Source: Metabacillus indicus LMG 22858 (GTDB lineage: Bacteria; Bacillota; Bacilli; Bacillales; Bacillaceae). Taken from it: a stretch of 64,000 nucleotides of DNA. Both the position numbers and the translations under genes were made by a program. The notes beneath the pieces are model-generated. The model was not told the DNA's origin, ran no database searches, and saw nothing but the letters and a program-made list of their open reading frames with translations. Positions 10,402 through 20,282 of the stretch are shown here, piece by piece. Numbering within the stretch: the stretch's first letter is position 1; every line of letters starts with the position of its first letter. The stretch is from the NCBI RefSeq assembly GCF_000708755.2, contig NZ_JGVU02000005.1, positions 248,001-312,000 of the forward strand. The letters run 5' to 3'.

Positions 10402-11256
10402 ATGAGTATTCAAAACGTAATGGTAATCGGGGCAGGACAGATGGGATCAGGCATCGCGCAGGTCTGCGCAATGGCAGGATATAACGTTTTAGTCAACGAC
10501 CTGAAAGAGGAATTTGTTTTAAAAGGACTCGCCTCTATTGAAAAAAACCTTCAGCGGCAGGTAGATAAGCAGAAGCTCACAGCAGATCAGAAACAGGAGA
10601 TCTTAAGCAGGCTCAAGCCGTCAGCAGATTTGCAGGACGCAGCCGGGACGGACCTTGTCATTGAAGCAGCTGTTGAGAACATGGCGATCAAAACAGACAT
10701 ATTCGCAAAGCTTGATAAAATCACGCCGGAAACGACGATTCTCGCAACAAACACTTCTTCCCTGCCGATCACGGAAATTGCAGCAGCAACAAACCGTCCG
10801 GAAAAAGTCATCGGCATGCACTTTATGAATCCTGTTCCTGTCATGAAGCTTGTTGAGATTATCCGGGGCCTTGCAACAGCAGATGAAGTGTATCAGTCGA
10901 TAGAAGATATGACGAAAACGCTGAATAAAATCCCGGTTGAGGTCAATGATTTCCCTGGATTTGTTTCAAACCGCATCCTGATGCCGATGATCAATGAAGC
11001 GATCTATACGCTTTATGAAGGGGTGGCAGAGAAGGAAGCAATTGATGAAGTGATGAAGCTTGGCATGAACCATCCGATGGGGCCGCTGACGCTTGCTGAC
11101 TTTATCGGTCTTGATACATGCCTCTACATTATGGAAACGCTGCATGAAGGCTTTGGAGACGACAAATACCGCCCATGTCCGCTTCTCAGAAAATATGTGA
11201 AAGCTGGCTGGCTCGGACGCAAAACAGGCAGAGGATTCTATTCATACGAAGGGTAG
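10402..11256 (+). CDS. mmgB: 3-hydroxybutyryl-CoA dehydrogenase
   Basis: NAD-dependent oxidation of 3-hydroxyacyl-CoA to 3-ketoacyl-CoA, the step before the thiolase encoded upstream. It has 284 residues. The N-terminal Rossmann motif GAGQMGSG starts at residue 10, the catalytic His is near 140 in GMHFMNPVP, and the C-terminal helical dimerisation domain follows FPGFVSNR. It lies 17 bases after the thiolase gene and 24 before the acyl-CoA dehydrogenase gene, in one transcription unit. Confidence 0.95.
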   Translation: MSIQNVMVIGAGQMGSGIAQVCAMAGYNVLVNDLKEEFVLKGLASIEKNLQRQVDKQKLTADQKQEILSRLKPSADLQDAAGTDLVIEAAVENMAIKTDIFAKLDKITPETTILATNTSSLPITEIAAATNRPEKVIGMHFMNPVPVMKLVEIIRGLATADEVYQSIEDMTKTLNKIPVEVNDFPGFVSNRILMPMINEAIYTLYEGVAEKEAIDEVMKLGMNHPMGPLTLADFIGLDTCLYIMETLHEGFGDDKYRPCPLLRKYVKAGWLGRKTGRGFYSYEG

Positions 11257-11280
11257 ACGGACATCACAGGGGGACGGGAT

Positions 11281-12420
11281 ATGAATATTCGCTTCACGGA
11301 AGAACAGGAAATGATGAGGAAAATGGTCAGGGATTTTGCCCAGGCTGAAATTGAACCGTTTGTCGAAAGGATGGAAAAGGGAGAATTCCCCCGGGACATT
11401 CTCCGGAAAATGGGATCTCTCGGCCTGATGGGTATCCCTGTGCCGGAACAGTACGGCGGAGCCGGAATGGACTTTACGTCCTACATCATCGCCATCCATG
11501 AACTTTCAAAGGTCAGTGCGACAGTCGGGGTCATCCTGAGCGTCCATACATCGGTCGGAACAAATCCAATCCTTTATTTCGGAACGGAAGAGCAGAAAAA
11601 CAAGTACATTCCAAAGCTTGCAAGCGGCGAGTACCTCGGCGCATTCTGCCTGACTGAACCGGGATCAGGATCTGATGCAGGCAGCCTCAAAACAAAAGCA
11701 GTCAAAAAAGACGGCACCTACATTCTGAACGGTTCAAAGGTATTTATTACAAACGGCGGGGAAGCAGACACGTACATTGTTTTCGCTTCTACGAACGCTG
11801 AGGCGGGCCTAAAAGGGATTTCTGCATTTATCGTCGAGAAAAACACAAAAGGACTTGTCATCGGAAAAGACGAACATAAAATGGGGCTGTACGGTTCAAG
11901 AACGGTTCAGCTTTCGTTTGAAGATGCTGAAGTGCCTGCTGAAAATCTGCTCGGCGAAGAAGGCGAAGGCTTCAAAATTGCGATGGCCAACCTTGATGTC
12001 GGGCGCATCGGAATTGCTGCCCAGTCGCTCGGTATTGCCCAGGCCGCCCTTGAAAAATCGATTGAATATGCTAAAGAGCGCGTCCAGTTTGGAAGGCCGA
12101 TCTCATTCCGGCAGGGAATCGGCTTCAAGCTTGCCGACATGGCGACAGCCGTCGAGGCATCAGAACTGCTCACCTACAGAGCGGCATTCATGAGAGAGAA
12201 CGGCATGCCATGCGGCAAAGAAGCATCCATGGCAAAGCTGTTCGCATCCAAAACAGCCATGGAAACAGCAACAGAAGCCATCCAGGTCTTCGGCGGCTAC
12301 GGCTACACAAAAGACTACCCCGTCGAACGCTACTTCCGCGATGCCAAAGTCTGCGAAATCTACGAAGGCACAAGCGAGATTCAAAGAATCGTCATCAGCA
12401 AGCATTTAACTAAGGGGTAA
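11281..12420 (+). CDS. mmgC: Acyl-CoA dehydrogenase (MmgC-like)
   Basis: FAD flavoprotein that introduces the alpha-beta double bond into acyl-CoA. It has 379 residues with the three-part ACAD fold: N-terminal helices, the middle beta domain with [11 protein letters not shown] and ITNGG near the flavin, and the C-terminal helical domain. The catalytic glutamate is Glu362 in IYEGTSEIQ. Its sequence is closer to B. subtilis MmgC ([22 protein letters not shown]) than to AcdA. It is the third gene of the thiolase-mmgB-mmgC run. Confidence 0.93.
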   Translation: MNIRFTEEQEMMRKMVRDFAQAEIEPFVERMEKGEFPRDILRKMGSLGLMGIPVPEQYGGAGMDFTSYIIAIHELSKVSATVGVILSVHTSVGTNPILYFGTEEQKNKYIPKLASGEYLGAFCLTEPGSGSDAGSLKTKAVKKDGTYILNGSKVFITNGGEADTYIVFASTNAEAGLKGISAFIVEKNTKGLVIGKDEHKMGLYGSRTVQLSFEDAEVPAENLLGEEGEGFKIAMANLDVGRIGIAAQSLGIAQAALEKSIEYAKERVQFGRPISFRQGIGFKLADMATAVEASELLTYRAAFMRENGMPCGKEASMAKLFASKTAMETATEAIQVFGGYGYTKDYPVERYFRDAKVCEIYEGTSEIQRIVISKHLTKG

Positions 12421-12480
12421 AGCAGAAGGATATTTTCGTAAAGGTGGACGCTTTCTGTTTGCACTTGCACAATAGTGGAT

Positions 12481-12600
12481 TGCAGCGGAAGGAACTTGAC
12501 TCCTGCGGGATGAAGAGGGAATGGGAGACCCCGCAGGCTGGCCGAGGAGGCTCCCATCCCTCCCCGCGGAAAGCAAGTTCCTGGAGCGGAAAGGAACGAT
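12481..12600 (+). repeat. Structured intergenic repeat element, family A
   Basis: A roughly 120-base non-coding element. An outer stem GGAACTTG (12491) pairs with CAAGTTCC (12574). Inside, CCTGCGGG (12502) pairs with CCCGCAGG (12530). The loop of that inner stem contains ATGGGAG (12521), which pairs with CTCCCAT (12551) beyond the stem, giving a possible pseudoknot. It resembles the abundant CTCCTGCGGG...CCCGCGGAAAGC intergenic repeats I recall from many Bacillaceae. A 3' remnant lies at 28849-28890. Confidence 0.7.
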
Positions 12601-12664
12601 TCCAGAACACCAAATTAACAATGCTGAATTAACAACCAATAAATGAACACGGGAGATGAACGCA

Positions 12665-13804
12665 ATGTTTTTCAAACTGTCAGATGAACATGAAATGATC
12701 CGCAAAATGGTAAGAGATTTCGCTAAAAACGAGGTTGAGCCTACAGCTGCAGAACGCGACGAAGAAGAGCGCTTCGACCGTGAGCTGTTCGACAAAATGG
12801 CTGAACTAGGCCTGACAGGAATCCCATGGCCGGAAGAGTACGGCGGCATCGGCAGCGACTACCTGGCATACGTCATAGCCGTAGAAGAACTTTCAAGAGT
12901 GTGCGCTTCCATCGGAGTAACACTTTCTGCCCACACATCGCTTGCAGGCTGGCCGGTTTACAAATTCGGTACAGAAGAGCAAAAACAAAAGTACTTAAAA
13001 CCAATGGCACAAGGAGAGAAAATCGGCGCTTACGGACTGACAGAGCCCGGTTCCGGATCAGACGCCGGCGGCATGAGAACAACTGCCAAACTGAACGGCG
13101 ATCATTATGTGCTTAACGGATCGAAAATTTTCATCACAAACGGCGGCATAGCAGATACGTATGTTGTTTTTGCCGTCACAGATCCTTCAAGCAAGCATAA
13201 AGGAACGAGTGCATTCATTGTCGAGAAGGATTTTAAAGGCTTCTCCGTCGGCAAAAAAGAAAGCAAGCTCGGCATCCGCTCATCACCTACAACCGAAATC
13301 ATGTTTGAAGACTGCATCGTTCCAAAAGAAAACCTTCTTGGTCAAGAAGGAGAAGGCTTTAAAATTGCCATGATGACTCTTGACGGCGGCCGAAACGGCA
13401 TCGCAGCCCAGGCTGTCGGAATCGCACAGGGAGCCCTTGATGCATCTGTTGCCTATGCAAAAGAGCGCCAGCAGTTCGGCAAGCCGATTGCGCAGCAGCA
13501 GGGTATCGGCTTTAAACTTGCTGATATGGCGACAACGATTGAAGCATCGCGTCTATTAACCTATCAGGCTGCATGGCTTGAGTCTGAGGGCCTTCCGTAC
13601 GGAAAAGAATCGGCCATGTCCAAACTGTTTGCCGGAGATACGGCTATGAAAGTCACGACAGAAGCGGTTCAGGTATTCGGCGGCTACGGCTATACGAAAG
13701 ATTATCCGGTTGAACGCTACATGAGAGATGCGAAGATTACCCAGATCTATGAAGGCACTCAGGAGATTCAGAGACTTGTCATTTCGCGCATGCTGACAAA
13801 ATAA
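12665..13804 (+). CDS. acdA: Acyl-CoA dehydrogenase AcdA
   Basis: A second FAD acyl-CoA dehydrogenase, 379 residues from ATG 12665, very like B. subtilis AcdA ([32 protein letters not shown]). The catalytic base is Glu363 in [12 protein letters not shown] 12665 is chosen over 12656 because GGGAG (12651-12655) abuts the first ATG but is 9 bases from the second. In B. subtilis acdA lies beside fadF; here the mmgABC-like genes and a repeat element separate them. The regulator gene follows 27 bases downstream. Confidence 0.93.
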   Translation: MFFKLSDEHEMIRKMVRDFAKNEVEPTAAERDEEERFDRELFDKMAELGLTGIPWPEEYGGIGSDYLAYVIAVEELSRVCASIGVTLSAHTSLAGWPVYKFGTEEQKQKYLKPMAQGEKIGAYGLTEPGSGSDAGGMRTTAKLNGDHYVLNGSKIFITNGGIADTYVVFAVTDPSSKHKGTSAFIVEKDFKGFSVGKKESKLGIRSSPTTEIMFEDCIVPKENLLGQEGEGFKIAMMTLDGGRNGIAAQAVGIAQGALDASVAYAKERQQFGKPIAQQQGIGFKLADMATTIEASRLLTYQAAWLESEGLPYGKESAMSKLFAGDTAMKVTTEAVQVFGGYGYTKDYPVERYMRDAKITQIYEGTQEIQRLVISRMLTK

Positions 13805-13831
13805 AAGGCCAAAACAGGGAGGCGGTGGAAC

Positions 13832-14470
13832 ATGTCTAAACGGGAAGTGCATGCCTCTGTCAAAGACGAGAGGCTTGTGGAAAAGCGGCGTGACCAGATG
13901 ATTAAAGGGGCGGTTCATCTTTTTAAACAAAAGGGATTCCACCGCACAACCACAAGGGAAATTGCCAAAGCGGCAGGCTTCAGCATCGGCACGCTCTACG
14001 AATATATCAGGCAGAAGGAAGACGTCCTCTACCTGGTCTGCGATACGATCTATGATCAGGTGCGCGACCGGCTGGAGAAAAACATCGACATGAAGCTTGG
14101 AACGATTGAGAGTCTCAAGCTTGCCATCGCAAACTACTTCAGAGTGGTGGATGAGATGCAGGATGAGGTTCTCGTTATGTACCAGGAAGCGAAGTCACTG
14201 TCCCGTGACGCGCTTCCTTATGTGCTTCAAAAAGAAATTGAAATGGTCGGGATGTTTGAAAAGGTGATAGCAGGCTGTGCGGATAAAGGGGAAATCTCGC
14301 TTACAGCAACGGAAAGACAGCTGCTTGCCCACAACATCTTCGTTCAGGGACAGATGTGGGGCTTCAGAAGGTGGGCCCTTCAGAGGAACTATACGCTTGA
14401 GGAATACATTGAAGTTCAGACCAAGCTGATTCTGCGGGGGATACAAAAAAGCGGAAATCAGCCGGAATAA
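13832..14470 (+). CDS. TetR family transcriptional regulator
   Basis: A 212-residue TetR/AcrR-type repressor. The N-terminal helix-turn-helix covers about residues 45-72 ([20 protein letters not shown]) and the rest is a helical ligand-binding and dimerisation domain. GGGAGG lies 9 bases before the start. Its place between acyl-CoA dehydrogenase and icmF suggests an acyl-CoA-responsive repressor of the FadR type, probably acting on the TGA..G..C..TCA palindromes before fadF and the thiolase gene. That link is inferred. Confidence 0.9.
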   Translation: MSKREVHASVKDERLVEKRRDQMIKGAVHLFKQKGFHRTTTREIAKAAGFSIGTLYEYIRQKEDVLYLVCDTIYDQVRDRLEKNIDMKLGTIESLKLAIANYFRVVDEMQDEVLVMYQEAKSLSRDALPYVLQKEIEMVGMFEKVIAGCADKGEISLTATERQLLAHNIFVQGQMWGFRRWALQRNYTLEEYIEVQTKLILRGIQKSGNQPE

Positions 14471-14495
14471 CGACAATAAAGGGGATGCGGCCAGC

Positions 14496-17400
14496 ATGCA
14501 TACAAAGGAAACCTATAAACCGAAACATGCCGTTCGTTTTGTAACGGCATCCAGTTTGTTTGACGGACACGATGCATCGATCAATATTATGAGGAGAATT
14601 CTCCAGGCGAGCGGCGCAGAAGTCATTCACCTCGGCCATAACCGTTCGGTTGAAGAGATCGTCAATGCAGCGATCCAGGAAGACGCTCAGGGCATCGCCA
14701 TTTCTTCTTATCAGGGCGGGCACGTGGAGTTTTTTAAATATATGTATGACCTTTTAAAAGAAAGAGGAGCTTCGCATATCAGGCTTTACGGCGGAGGCGG
14801 CGGGGTTATCCTTCCGCGTGAAATCAAAGAGCTTCATGAGTACGGGATTGCTCGCATTTTTTCTCCTGAGGACGGGAGAGAGCTCGGTCTGCAGGGCATG
14901 ATTGAACTCATGATGAAAGAATGCGATTTCCAGACAGCTGCAAAGCTTGAGGATGAGATGGAGAAGCTGAAAACAGGCGATGCCGGAGCAATCGCAAAAC
15001 TGATCACGGTTGCTGAATCGCAAATCGGCAGCAGGCAGGAAGCGGCAGCGGCAGCAGAAAAAGTCATTTCAGAGGTCAAGCAGCTTTCATCTGATGCACC
15101 TGTCCTTGGGATTACCGGTACCGGCGGAGCAGGAAAAAGTTCACTGACTGATGAATTAATCAGACGTTTTTTAAATGAAGTGCCTGAAATTAAGATTGCC
15201 GTCATTTCCATTGACCCGACAAAACAGAAAACAGGCGGAGCTCTTCTTGGTGACAGAATCAGGATGAATGCGATTTTCTCACCGCGCGTGTATATGAGAA
15301 GTCTTGCGACGAGACAGTCAAGATCAGAACTGTCGCTTGCCATCCATGATGCCATCGCCGTTGTGAAAGCAGCCGGCTATGATTTGATTATTGTAGAAAC
15401 GAGCGGAATCGGGCAGGGGGATGCTGCCATCACTGAGATTTGCGACATGTCCATGTATGTCATGACAAGCGAATTCGGTGCGCCTTCCCAGCTTGAAAAA
15501 ATCGACATGATCGACTACGCGGACTTGATTGTCATCAATAAATTTGAACGTAAAGGATCACAGGATGCAAAGCGCCAGGTGCAAAAGCAGTACCAGCGCA
15601 GCCATATGCTGTTTGAAAGTCCGGCTGAGGATCTTCCGGTTTACGGAACGATTGCAAGCCAGTTCAACGATCCCGGCACAAACACCCTGTTTGTAGCCCT
15701 GCTTGACCTTATCAACAAAAAGAAAAATAAAAACTGGTCTTCAAGTCTGCCTATTGTCAAAGATGTTGAAAAACAGAATGTCATCATTCCGACAGACCGC
15801 CGCTACTATTTAAGAGAAATCAGCGAATCTGTCCGGAACTACCACAAAAGTGCCGAATATCAGGCTGATACTGCCAGAAGACTGTTCCAGATTCAGGGCG
15901 CCATTGAGAGTGTCAAAGAGGAGAACGGGGCACCTGAGGTGATTGCCTCACTTGAAGCGATTAAAAAGAAAACGGAAGAGGAACTTTCTCCGGAATCAAA
16001 GCGGATCCTTGAAGGCTGGGGAGAGCTCAGGGAGAAATATGAAACGGATCAGTTTGTGACAAAAATCCGCGACAGAGAAATTGTGACATCATTAAAGACG
16101 GTTTCCCTGTCAGGACTCGCCATCCCGAAAGTCTCGCTTCCAAAATACAAAGACTACGGGGAAATTCTAAAGTGGGTCTACAAAGAAAATGTACCTGGAG
16201 CATTCCCGTATACAGCCGGCGTTTTCCCGTTCAAGCGGGCGGAAGAAGATCCGAAGCGGCAGTTTGCAGGGGAAGGAACGCCGGAACGGACGAACCGCCG
16301 TTTTCATTACCTTTCAAAGGATGACCCGGCAAAACGCCTGAGTACTGCGTTCGACTCTGTTACGCTTTACGGAGAAGACCCTGCATACCGTCCTGACATC
16401 TACGGGAAAATCGGCGAGAGCGGAGTCAGCATCTGTACGCTTGATGACATGAAAAAGCTGTATGCAGGCTTTGATTTGTGCGCACCGGCCACATCTGTAT
16501 CAATGACAATCAATGGACCTGCGCCAATCATTCTTGCCATGTTCATGAACACGGCCATTGCCCAGCAGGCCGAAAAGCAGCGGACAGAGCTTGGACGCGA
16601 GCTGACAGTAGAAGAGATGGGGCAGGTGAAGGAAAGAACCCTTCAAACCGTCCGCGGAACGGTTCAGGCGGATATTCTGAAAGAAGACCAGGGACAGAAT
16701 ACCTGCATCTTCTCAACAGAATTCGCCCTGAAAATGATGGGGGATATCCAGGAGTACTTTATCAATGAAAAAGTGAGAAACTATTACTCTGTCTCCATTT
16801 CCGGGTATCATATTGCAGAAGCGGGAGCGAACCCGATTTCACAGCTTGCGTTTACACTCGCAAACGGGTTTACGTATGTCGAATACTATTTAAGCAGAGG
16901 CATGAAAATCGATGACTTTGCGCCGAACCTCTCATTCTTTTTCAGCAACGGCCTTGATCCGGAATACACCGTCATCGGACGTGTGGCACGCCGCATCTGG
17001 TCAACCGTTATGAGGGAAAAATACGGGGCAAACGAACGGAGCCAGAAGCTGAAATATCATGTTCAGACATCCGGCCGTTCCCTGCACGCCCAGGAAATCG
17101 ACTTTAACGATATCCGCACAACGCTGCAGGCTCTAATGGCTCTTCAGGATAACTGCAACTCTCTGCACACAAATGCGTACGATGAAGCTATCACGACACC
17201 GACAGAAGAATCGGTCCGCAGAGCCATGGCCATTCAGCTCATCATCACAAAAGAGCACGGACTCGCCAAAAACGAAAATCCGCTGCAGGGCTCCTTCATC
17301 ATTGAAGAACTGACAGACCTAGTAGAAGAAGCTGTCCTTAAAGAATTCGACAGCATCAACGAGCGCGGCGGAGTGCTTGGAGCAATGGAAACCCAGTATC

Positions 17401-17759
17401 AGCGCGGAAAGATCCAGGATGAATCCATGTACTATGAAATGCAGAAGCATTCAGGGGAACTCCCGATCATCGGCGTCAACACGTATATCAATCCGAACAA
17501 GCCATCTGAAGATTCCGTTGACAACATGGAAGTAGCCAGGGCATCTAAAGAAGAAAAAGAAACACAGATTCAAAACTTGAAAGCATTCCAGGAACGCAAT
17601 GCCGCACAAGCTGATGCAGCCATCGAAAGACTGAAGCAGGCTGCCATCCACAACCAGAACATCTTTGCTGAACTGATGGAGACCGTCAACTATGCAAGTC
17701 TCGGCCAGATCACGCAGGCATTATATGAAGTAGGCGGACAGTACCGCAGAAATATGTAG
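14496..17759 (+). CDS. icmF: Fused isobutyryl-CoA mutase IcmF
   Basis: An adenosylcobalamin-dependent mutase interconverting isobutyryl-CoA and n-butyryl-CoA, some homologues also acting on other branched acyl-CoAs. At 1087 residues it is the full fusion. The order is a B12-binding domain with FDGHDAS (Asp23, His25 as lower cobalt ligand), a MeaI-like G-protein chaperone with P-loop GTGGAGKSS near residues 207-216, and the large substrate TIM barrel from about residue 560. It lies 25 bases after the TetR gene. With the surrounding dehydrogenases it would channel valine-derived isobutyryl-CoA into straight-chain beta-oxidation. Confidence 0.95.
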   Translation: MHTKETYKPKHAVRFVTASSLFDGHDASINIMRRILQASGAEVIHLGHNRSVEEIVNAAIQEDAQGIAISSYQGGHVEFFKYMYDLLKERGASHIRLYGGGGGVILPREIKELHEYGIARIFSPEDGRELGLQGMIELMMKECDFQTAAKLEDEMEKLKTGDAGAIAKLITVAESQIGSRQEAAAAAEKVISEVKQLSSDAPVLGITGTGGAGKSSLTDELIRRFLNEVPEIKIAVISIDPTKQKTGGALLGDRIRMNAIFSPRVYMRSLATRQSRSELSLAIHDAIAVVKAAGYDLIIVETSGIGQGDAAITEICDMSMYVMTSEFGAPSQLEKIDMIDYADLIVINKFERKGSQDAKRQVQKQYQRSHMLFESPAEDLPVYGTIASQFNDPGTNTLFVALLDLINKKKNKNWSSSLPIVKDVEKQNVIIPTDRRYYLREISESVRNYHKSAEYQADTARRLFQIQGAIESVKEENGAPEVIASLEAIKKKTEEELSPESKRILEGWGELREKYETDQFVTKIRDREIVTSLKTVSLSGLAIPKVSLPKYKDYGEILKWVYKENVPGAFPYTAGVFPFKRAEEDPKRQFAGEGTPERTNRRFHYLSKDDPAKRLSTAFDSVTLYGEDPAYRPDIYGKIGESGVSICTLDDMKKLYAGFDLCAPATSVSMTINGPAPIILAMFMNTAIAQQAEKQRTELGRELTVEEMGQVKERTLQTVRGTVQADILKEDQGQNTCIFSTEFALKMMGDIQEYFINEKVRNYYSVSISGYHIAEAGANPISQLAFTLANGFTYVEYYLSRGMKIDDFAPNLSFFFSNGLDPEYTVIGRVARRIWSTVMREKYGANERSQKLKYHVQTSGRSLHAQEIDFNDIRTTLQALMALQDNCNSLHTNAYDEAITTPTEESVRRAMAIQLIITKEHGLAKNENPLQGSFIIEELTDLVEEAVLKEFDSINERGGVLGAMETQYQRGKIQDESMYYEMQKHSGELPIIGVNTYINPNKPSEDSVDNMEVARASKEEKETQIQNLKAFQERNAAQADAAIERLKQAAIHNQNIFAELMETVNYASLGQITQALYEVGGQYRRNM

Positions 17760-17769
17760 GAACAGGAAG

Positions 17770-17797
17770 CTCCCCGGTTTAGCGGGGAGTTTTTTTG
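17770..17797 (+). terminator. Rho-independent terminator of icmF
   Basis: CTCCCCG pairs with CGGGGAG around a 6-base loop, followed by eight T-rich bases, 10 bases after the icmF stop. Confidence 0.94.
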
Positions 17798-17828
17798 TGA
17801 TAGGAGATTACTGATTTTGGAGAATGGT

Positions 17829-18296
17829 GCCATCAAGAAGAGAAATTCTTGGGTTGATGGCACTTATCCGGGAGAACAGAACCATCAAAAGGGAGAATGA
17901 TTTGGTTGGTGGCACTTATCGGGGAGAACGGTACCATCAAAAAGAAGAATGTTCTGGTTGATGGCACTTATCGGGGAGAATAGAACCATCAAAAGGAAGA
18001 ATGTATTGGTTGATGGCACTTATCGGGGAGAATAGAACCATCAAAAGGAAGAATGTATTGGTTGATGGTACTTATAAGGGAGAACGGTACCATCAAAAGG
18101 AAGAATGTACTGGTTGATGGCACTTATAAAGGAGAACGGTACCATCAAAAGGAAGAATGTTCTGGTTGATGGTACTTATCCGGGAGAGCAGTACCATCAA
18201 AAAGAAGAATGTTTTGTTTGATGGCACTAATAGGGAAGAATAGAACCATCAAAAGGAAGAATTACAGGATTGATGCCACTAATCCCAAAGATATTT
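17829..18296. repeat. Tandem array, nine units with exact 52-bp period
   Basis: The arm ACCATCAA (or GCCATCAA in the first unit) recurs at 17829, 17881, 17933, 17985, 18037, 18089, 18141, 18193 and 18245, always 52 bases apart. Each unit has ACCATCAA, about 18 purine-rich bases, TTGATGG, CACTTAT and GGGGAGAA. The arms are inverted repeats, so each unit can fold as a hairpin. Units 4 and 5 are nearly identical and the ends are more diverged. 52 is not a multiple of 3 and no frame is open through it. The whole gap 17760-18384 holds only this array, the icmF terminator and the leader of the next gene. Confidence 0.96.
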
Positions 18297-18303
18297 TTTC
18301 CCA

Positions 18304-18332
18304 ATGACTTATCTTCCCGTTTTATGTAAAAT
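18304..18332 (+). promoter_or_regulatory. Candidate sigma-A promoter of the ATP-grasp gene
   Basis: ATGACT and TAAAAT are 17 bases apart, just after the 52-bp array. The leader then holds a 7-bp hairpin, CTTCGGA (18348) with TCCGAAG (18359), before the GAGAGGGG ribosome-binding site. Confidence 0.4.
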
Positions 18333-18384
18333 GAAAGAAATAGAAAACTTCGGACTGTTCCGAAGAGAGGGGTTTTTCTGAAAA

Positions 18385-19401
18385 ATGAGTACATATAAAA
18401 TCTGGTTCAACCGCTGGTTCTCGGTTGCCTATCATTACATTGACATGATCCGGAATAATGAAGACGGGATTAAGTTTGAAGTGTACGGCACACACCCGGA
18501 TGCTGACCATGTCATGCTTGCAAACTGCGATTACTCAGAGGTTGAGCCCAAGTTTGATACAGACGGGGAGTACGTTCAGTACTGCCTGGATTTCTGCCGT
18601 AAACATGGCATTCAGCTGTTCGTTCCAAGATATAAAATGCTGCCGATTGCAAAAGCGCTGGACAAGTTTGAAGAGCTCGGTGTAAAGGTATTAGTCAATA
18701 GAGACGCTGAGCTGCTTGAGGCAATAGATAATAAAGATGATTTTTACGAGATTTGCAGGGAAAAGGGCTTGTTTGAGATCCCTTCCTTTTATACAGCAAA
18801 AACACCTGAAGAATTCAAGGATACATATGAAAAATTGAAGAACGAAGGACTTGGCGTCTGCTATAAGCCTGTGGTCGGAGAGGGAGGATACGGGTTTAGA
18901 ATCATTGATGACAATGTTGATCCCCTTAAAGAAGTGATGGCGCCGAGCTACCGGATTCCGTTTCAGAGAGTCTATGACGGGCTGAAGGCTGCCGGAGAGT
19001 TCCCGGAGCTTATGGTCATGGAGTTTCTCGAAGGAGAAGAATACAGCATTGACTGCCTTGCCAAAAGCGGCGAACTCATCGCAGCGGTGCCTCGCAGGAA
19101 AGGCGGAGGAAGAATCCGGATTCTTGAAAACAACAAAGAATTAATCGAGCTTGCAGAGGCTTTCACTGAGGAGTTTAAGCTGGACTACATTTTTAATATC
19201 CAGGTCAAATATAACCAGGGGCTTCCGAAGCTGCTTGAAATCAATCCGCGGATGTCGGGCGGCCTGTATTTCAGCTGCCTCTCCGGAGTGAACTTCCCGT
19301 ATCTGGCTGTAAAACTGCTGCTCGGCGAAAAAGTAGAAAAGCAGGAGACAAAGCTTGATATAAAAGCAACTTTCCTGGAAAAGGAAATTATTTTATCTTA
19401 G
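18385..19401 (+). CDS. ATP-grasp enzyme of the Ter biosynthetic module
   Basis: A 338-residue ATP-grasp ligase. The central and C-terminal parts show the ATP-grasp pattern: the YKPVVGEGGYGFRI phosphate-binding loop near 160-175, the VMEFLEGEEYSIDC strand near 210-225, and LLEINPRMSGG near 280-290 with the metal-binding Glu and Asn. Such enzymes join a carboxylate to an amine or thiol; the substrate here is unknown. ATP-grasp genes are a recurring partner of TerD and TelA in Ter-linked operons, predicted to help make a nucleoside-like metabolite. No terminator separates it from the sigma-W promoter of terD. Confidence 0.85.
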   Translation: MSTYKIWFNRWFSVAYHYIDMIRNNEDGIKFEVYGTHPDADHVMLANCDYSEVEPKFDTDGEYVQYCLDFCRKHGIQLFVPRYKMLPIAKALDKFEELGVKVLVNRDAELLEAIDNKDDFYEICREKGLFEIPSFYTAKTPEEFKDTYEKLKNEGLGVCYKPVVGEGGYGFRIIDDNVDPLKEVMAPSYRIPFQRVYDGLKAAGEFPELMVMEFLEGEEYSIDCLAKSGELIAAVPRRKGGGRIRILENNKELIELAEAFTEEFKLDYIFNIQVKYNQGLPKLLEINPRMSGGLYFSCLSGVNFPYLAVKLLLGEKVEKQETKLDIKATFLEKEIILS

Positions 19402-19407
19402 CTTCTA

Positions 19408-19433
19408 TGAAACTTTTCCTCTTTTAAAACGTA
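19408..19433 (+). promoter_or_regulatory. Sigma-W type (ECF) promoter before terD
   Basis: TGAAAC, exactly 16 bases, then CGTA matches the sigma-W consensus of Bacillus. The homologous B. subtilis yce operon is known to be under ECF sigma factors, so membrane or envelope stress is the likely inducer. Confidence 0.82.
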
Positions 19434-19465
19434 TGAAATAGTGCGGACCTGTAAAAGGTTTTTAG

Positions 19466-19519
19466 TTGAAATTTGCTCAGATATTGGTAGTATAAGACTT
19501 GTGGTCACGTTATCGTGAC
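19466..19519 (+). promoter_or_regulatory. Second possible promoter and GTCACG inverted repeat in the terD leader
   Basis: TTGAAA and TAGTAT are 16 bases apart (19466-19493). About 11 bases downstream is a perfect inverted repeat, GTCACG (19504) TTAT CGTGAC (19514), where an operator would overlap the start of transcription. The factor that would bind is unknown. Confidence 0.4.
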
Positions 19520-19603
19520 AATAGACCGAATAATACATAAAGAAGTATGGCTCAGGTCTCTGTTTGCAAGTTTCCCCATTACCCAGAAAGGGAGAGTGAA
19601 GAA

Positions 19604-20209
19604 ATGGCAATTACACTGCAAAAGGGTCAGAAAATCGATCTGACAAAAGGAAATGCCGGTCTTAAAAATATCATGGTCGGACTAGGATGGGATCCTGTCC
19701 AGCAAAAAAGCGGCGGGCTTTTTGGCGGACTCTTCGGAGGCGGCGGAAGCAACGTTGACTGCGATGCTTCAGTATTGATGCTTGATGAAAACGACCGTCT
19801 GCTTGATAAAAAGAGCGTCATTTATTTTGGCAACCTGACAAGCAAATGCGGTTCAGTTAAACATACCGGAGACAACCTGACAGGAGACGGCGATGGAGAC
19901 GATGAGCAAGTGCTGATCGATCTGAGCAAGGTTCCTGCAAATGTTCACAAACTTGTGTTTGTTGTAAACATCTATCAGGCTGTCCAAAGAAAACAGCATT
20001 TCGGCATGATTCAAAATGCCTTTATCCGTGTAGTGGATTCTGCAAGCCGCACAGAGCTTGTACACTATAACTTAAGCGACAATTACTCAGATATGACATC
20101 CCTTATCCCGGGAGAAATCTACCGTCATGGCGGCGAGTGGAAATTCGCAGCAGTCGGTTCTGGAACAAAAGACGCTTCTATTACAGAAATTGCAAACCGT
20201 CACGCATAA
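19604..20209 (+). CDS. TerD family protein with altered metal site
   Basis: A 201-residue TerD/TerE domain protein. TerD proteins bind calcium and act in cytosolic stress complexes at the membrane with TerC- and TelA-like proteins. Start ATG 19604 (MAITLQKGQ) is chosen because AAGGGAGAG precedes it by 9 bases; the frame extends further upstream without a ribosome-binding site. Unlike the paralogue at 20283, the first metal-binding loop (there [12 protein letters not shown]) is replaced by a Gly/Phe-rich insert, GGLFGGLFGGGGSN, and VDCDAS, losing two acidic ligands. The second acidic loop, GDGDGDDE, is kept. Confidence 0.9.
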   Translation: MAITLQKGQKIDLTKGNAGLKNIMVGLGWDPVQQKSGGLFGGLFGGGGSNVDCDASVLMLDENDRLLDKKSVIYFGNLTSKCGSVKHTGDNLTGDGDGDDEQVLIDLSKVPANVHKLVFVVNIYQAVQRKQHFGMIQNAFIRVVDSASRTELVHYNLSDNYSDMTSLIPGEIYRHGGEWKFAAVGSGTKDASITEIANRHA

Positions 20210-20282
20210 TTTCTTTCCGGAATCCTGACACGGGATTCTGAAAGACATAAAAAATAACAGGATAAAAGGAGTCGAATTCAAA

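Noticed and set aside
12444-12632. Short plus-strand peptide inside repeat element A
   Set aside because: It follows the stems of the element and has no ribosome-binding site; non-coding structure explains it better.
12406-12849. Minus-strand frame over repeat element A and the acdA start
   Set aside because: It covers the structured repeat and the antisense of acdA, with no ribosome-binding site and no family likeness.
17829-18296. CRISPR array
   Set aside because: Units are contiguous with no variable spacers between constant repeats, and the variation is spread over the whole 52 bases. No cas genes are nearby.
19547-19603. N-terminal extension of the first TerD protein
   Set aside because: The extra 19 residues lack a ribosome-binding site and are not part of the TerD domain, which begins at MAITLQKGQ.
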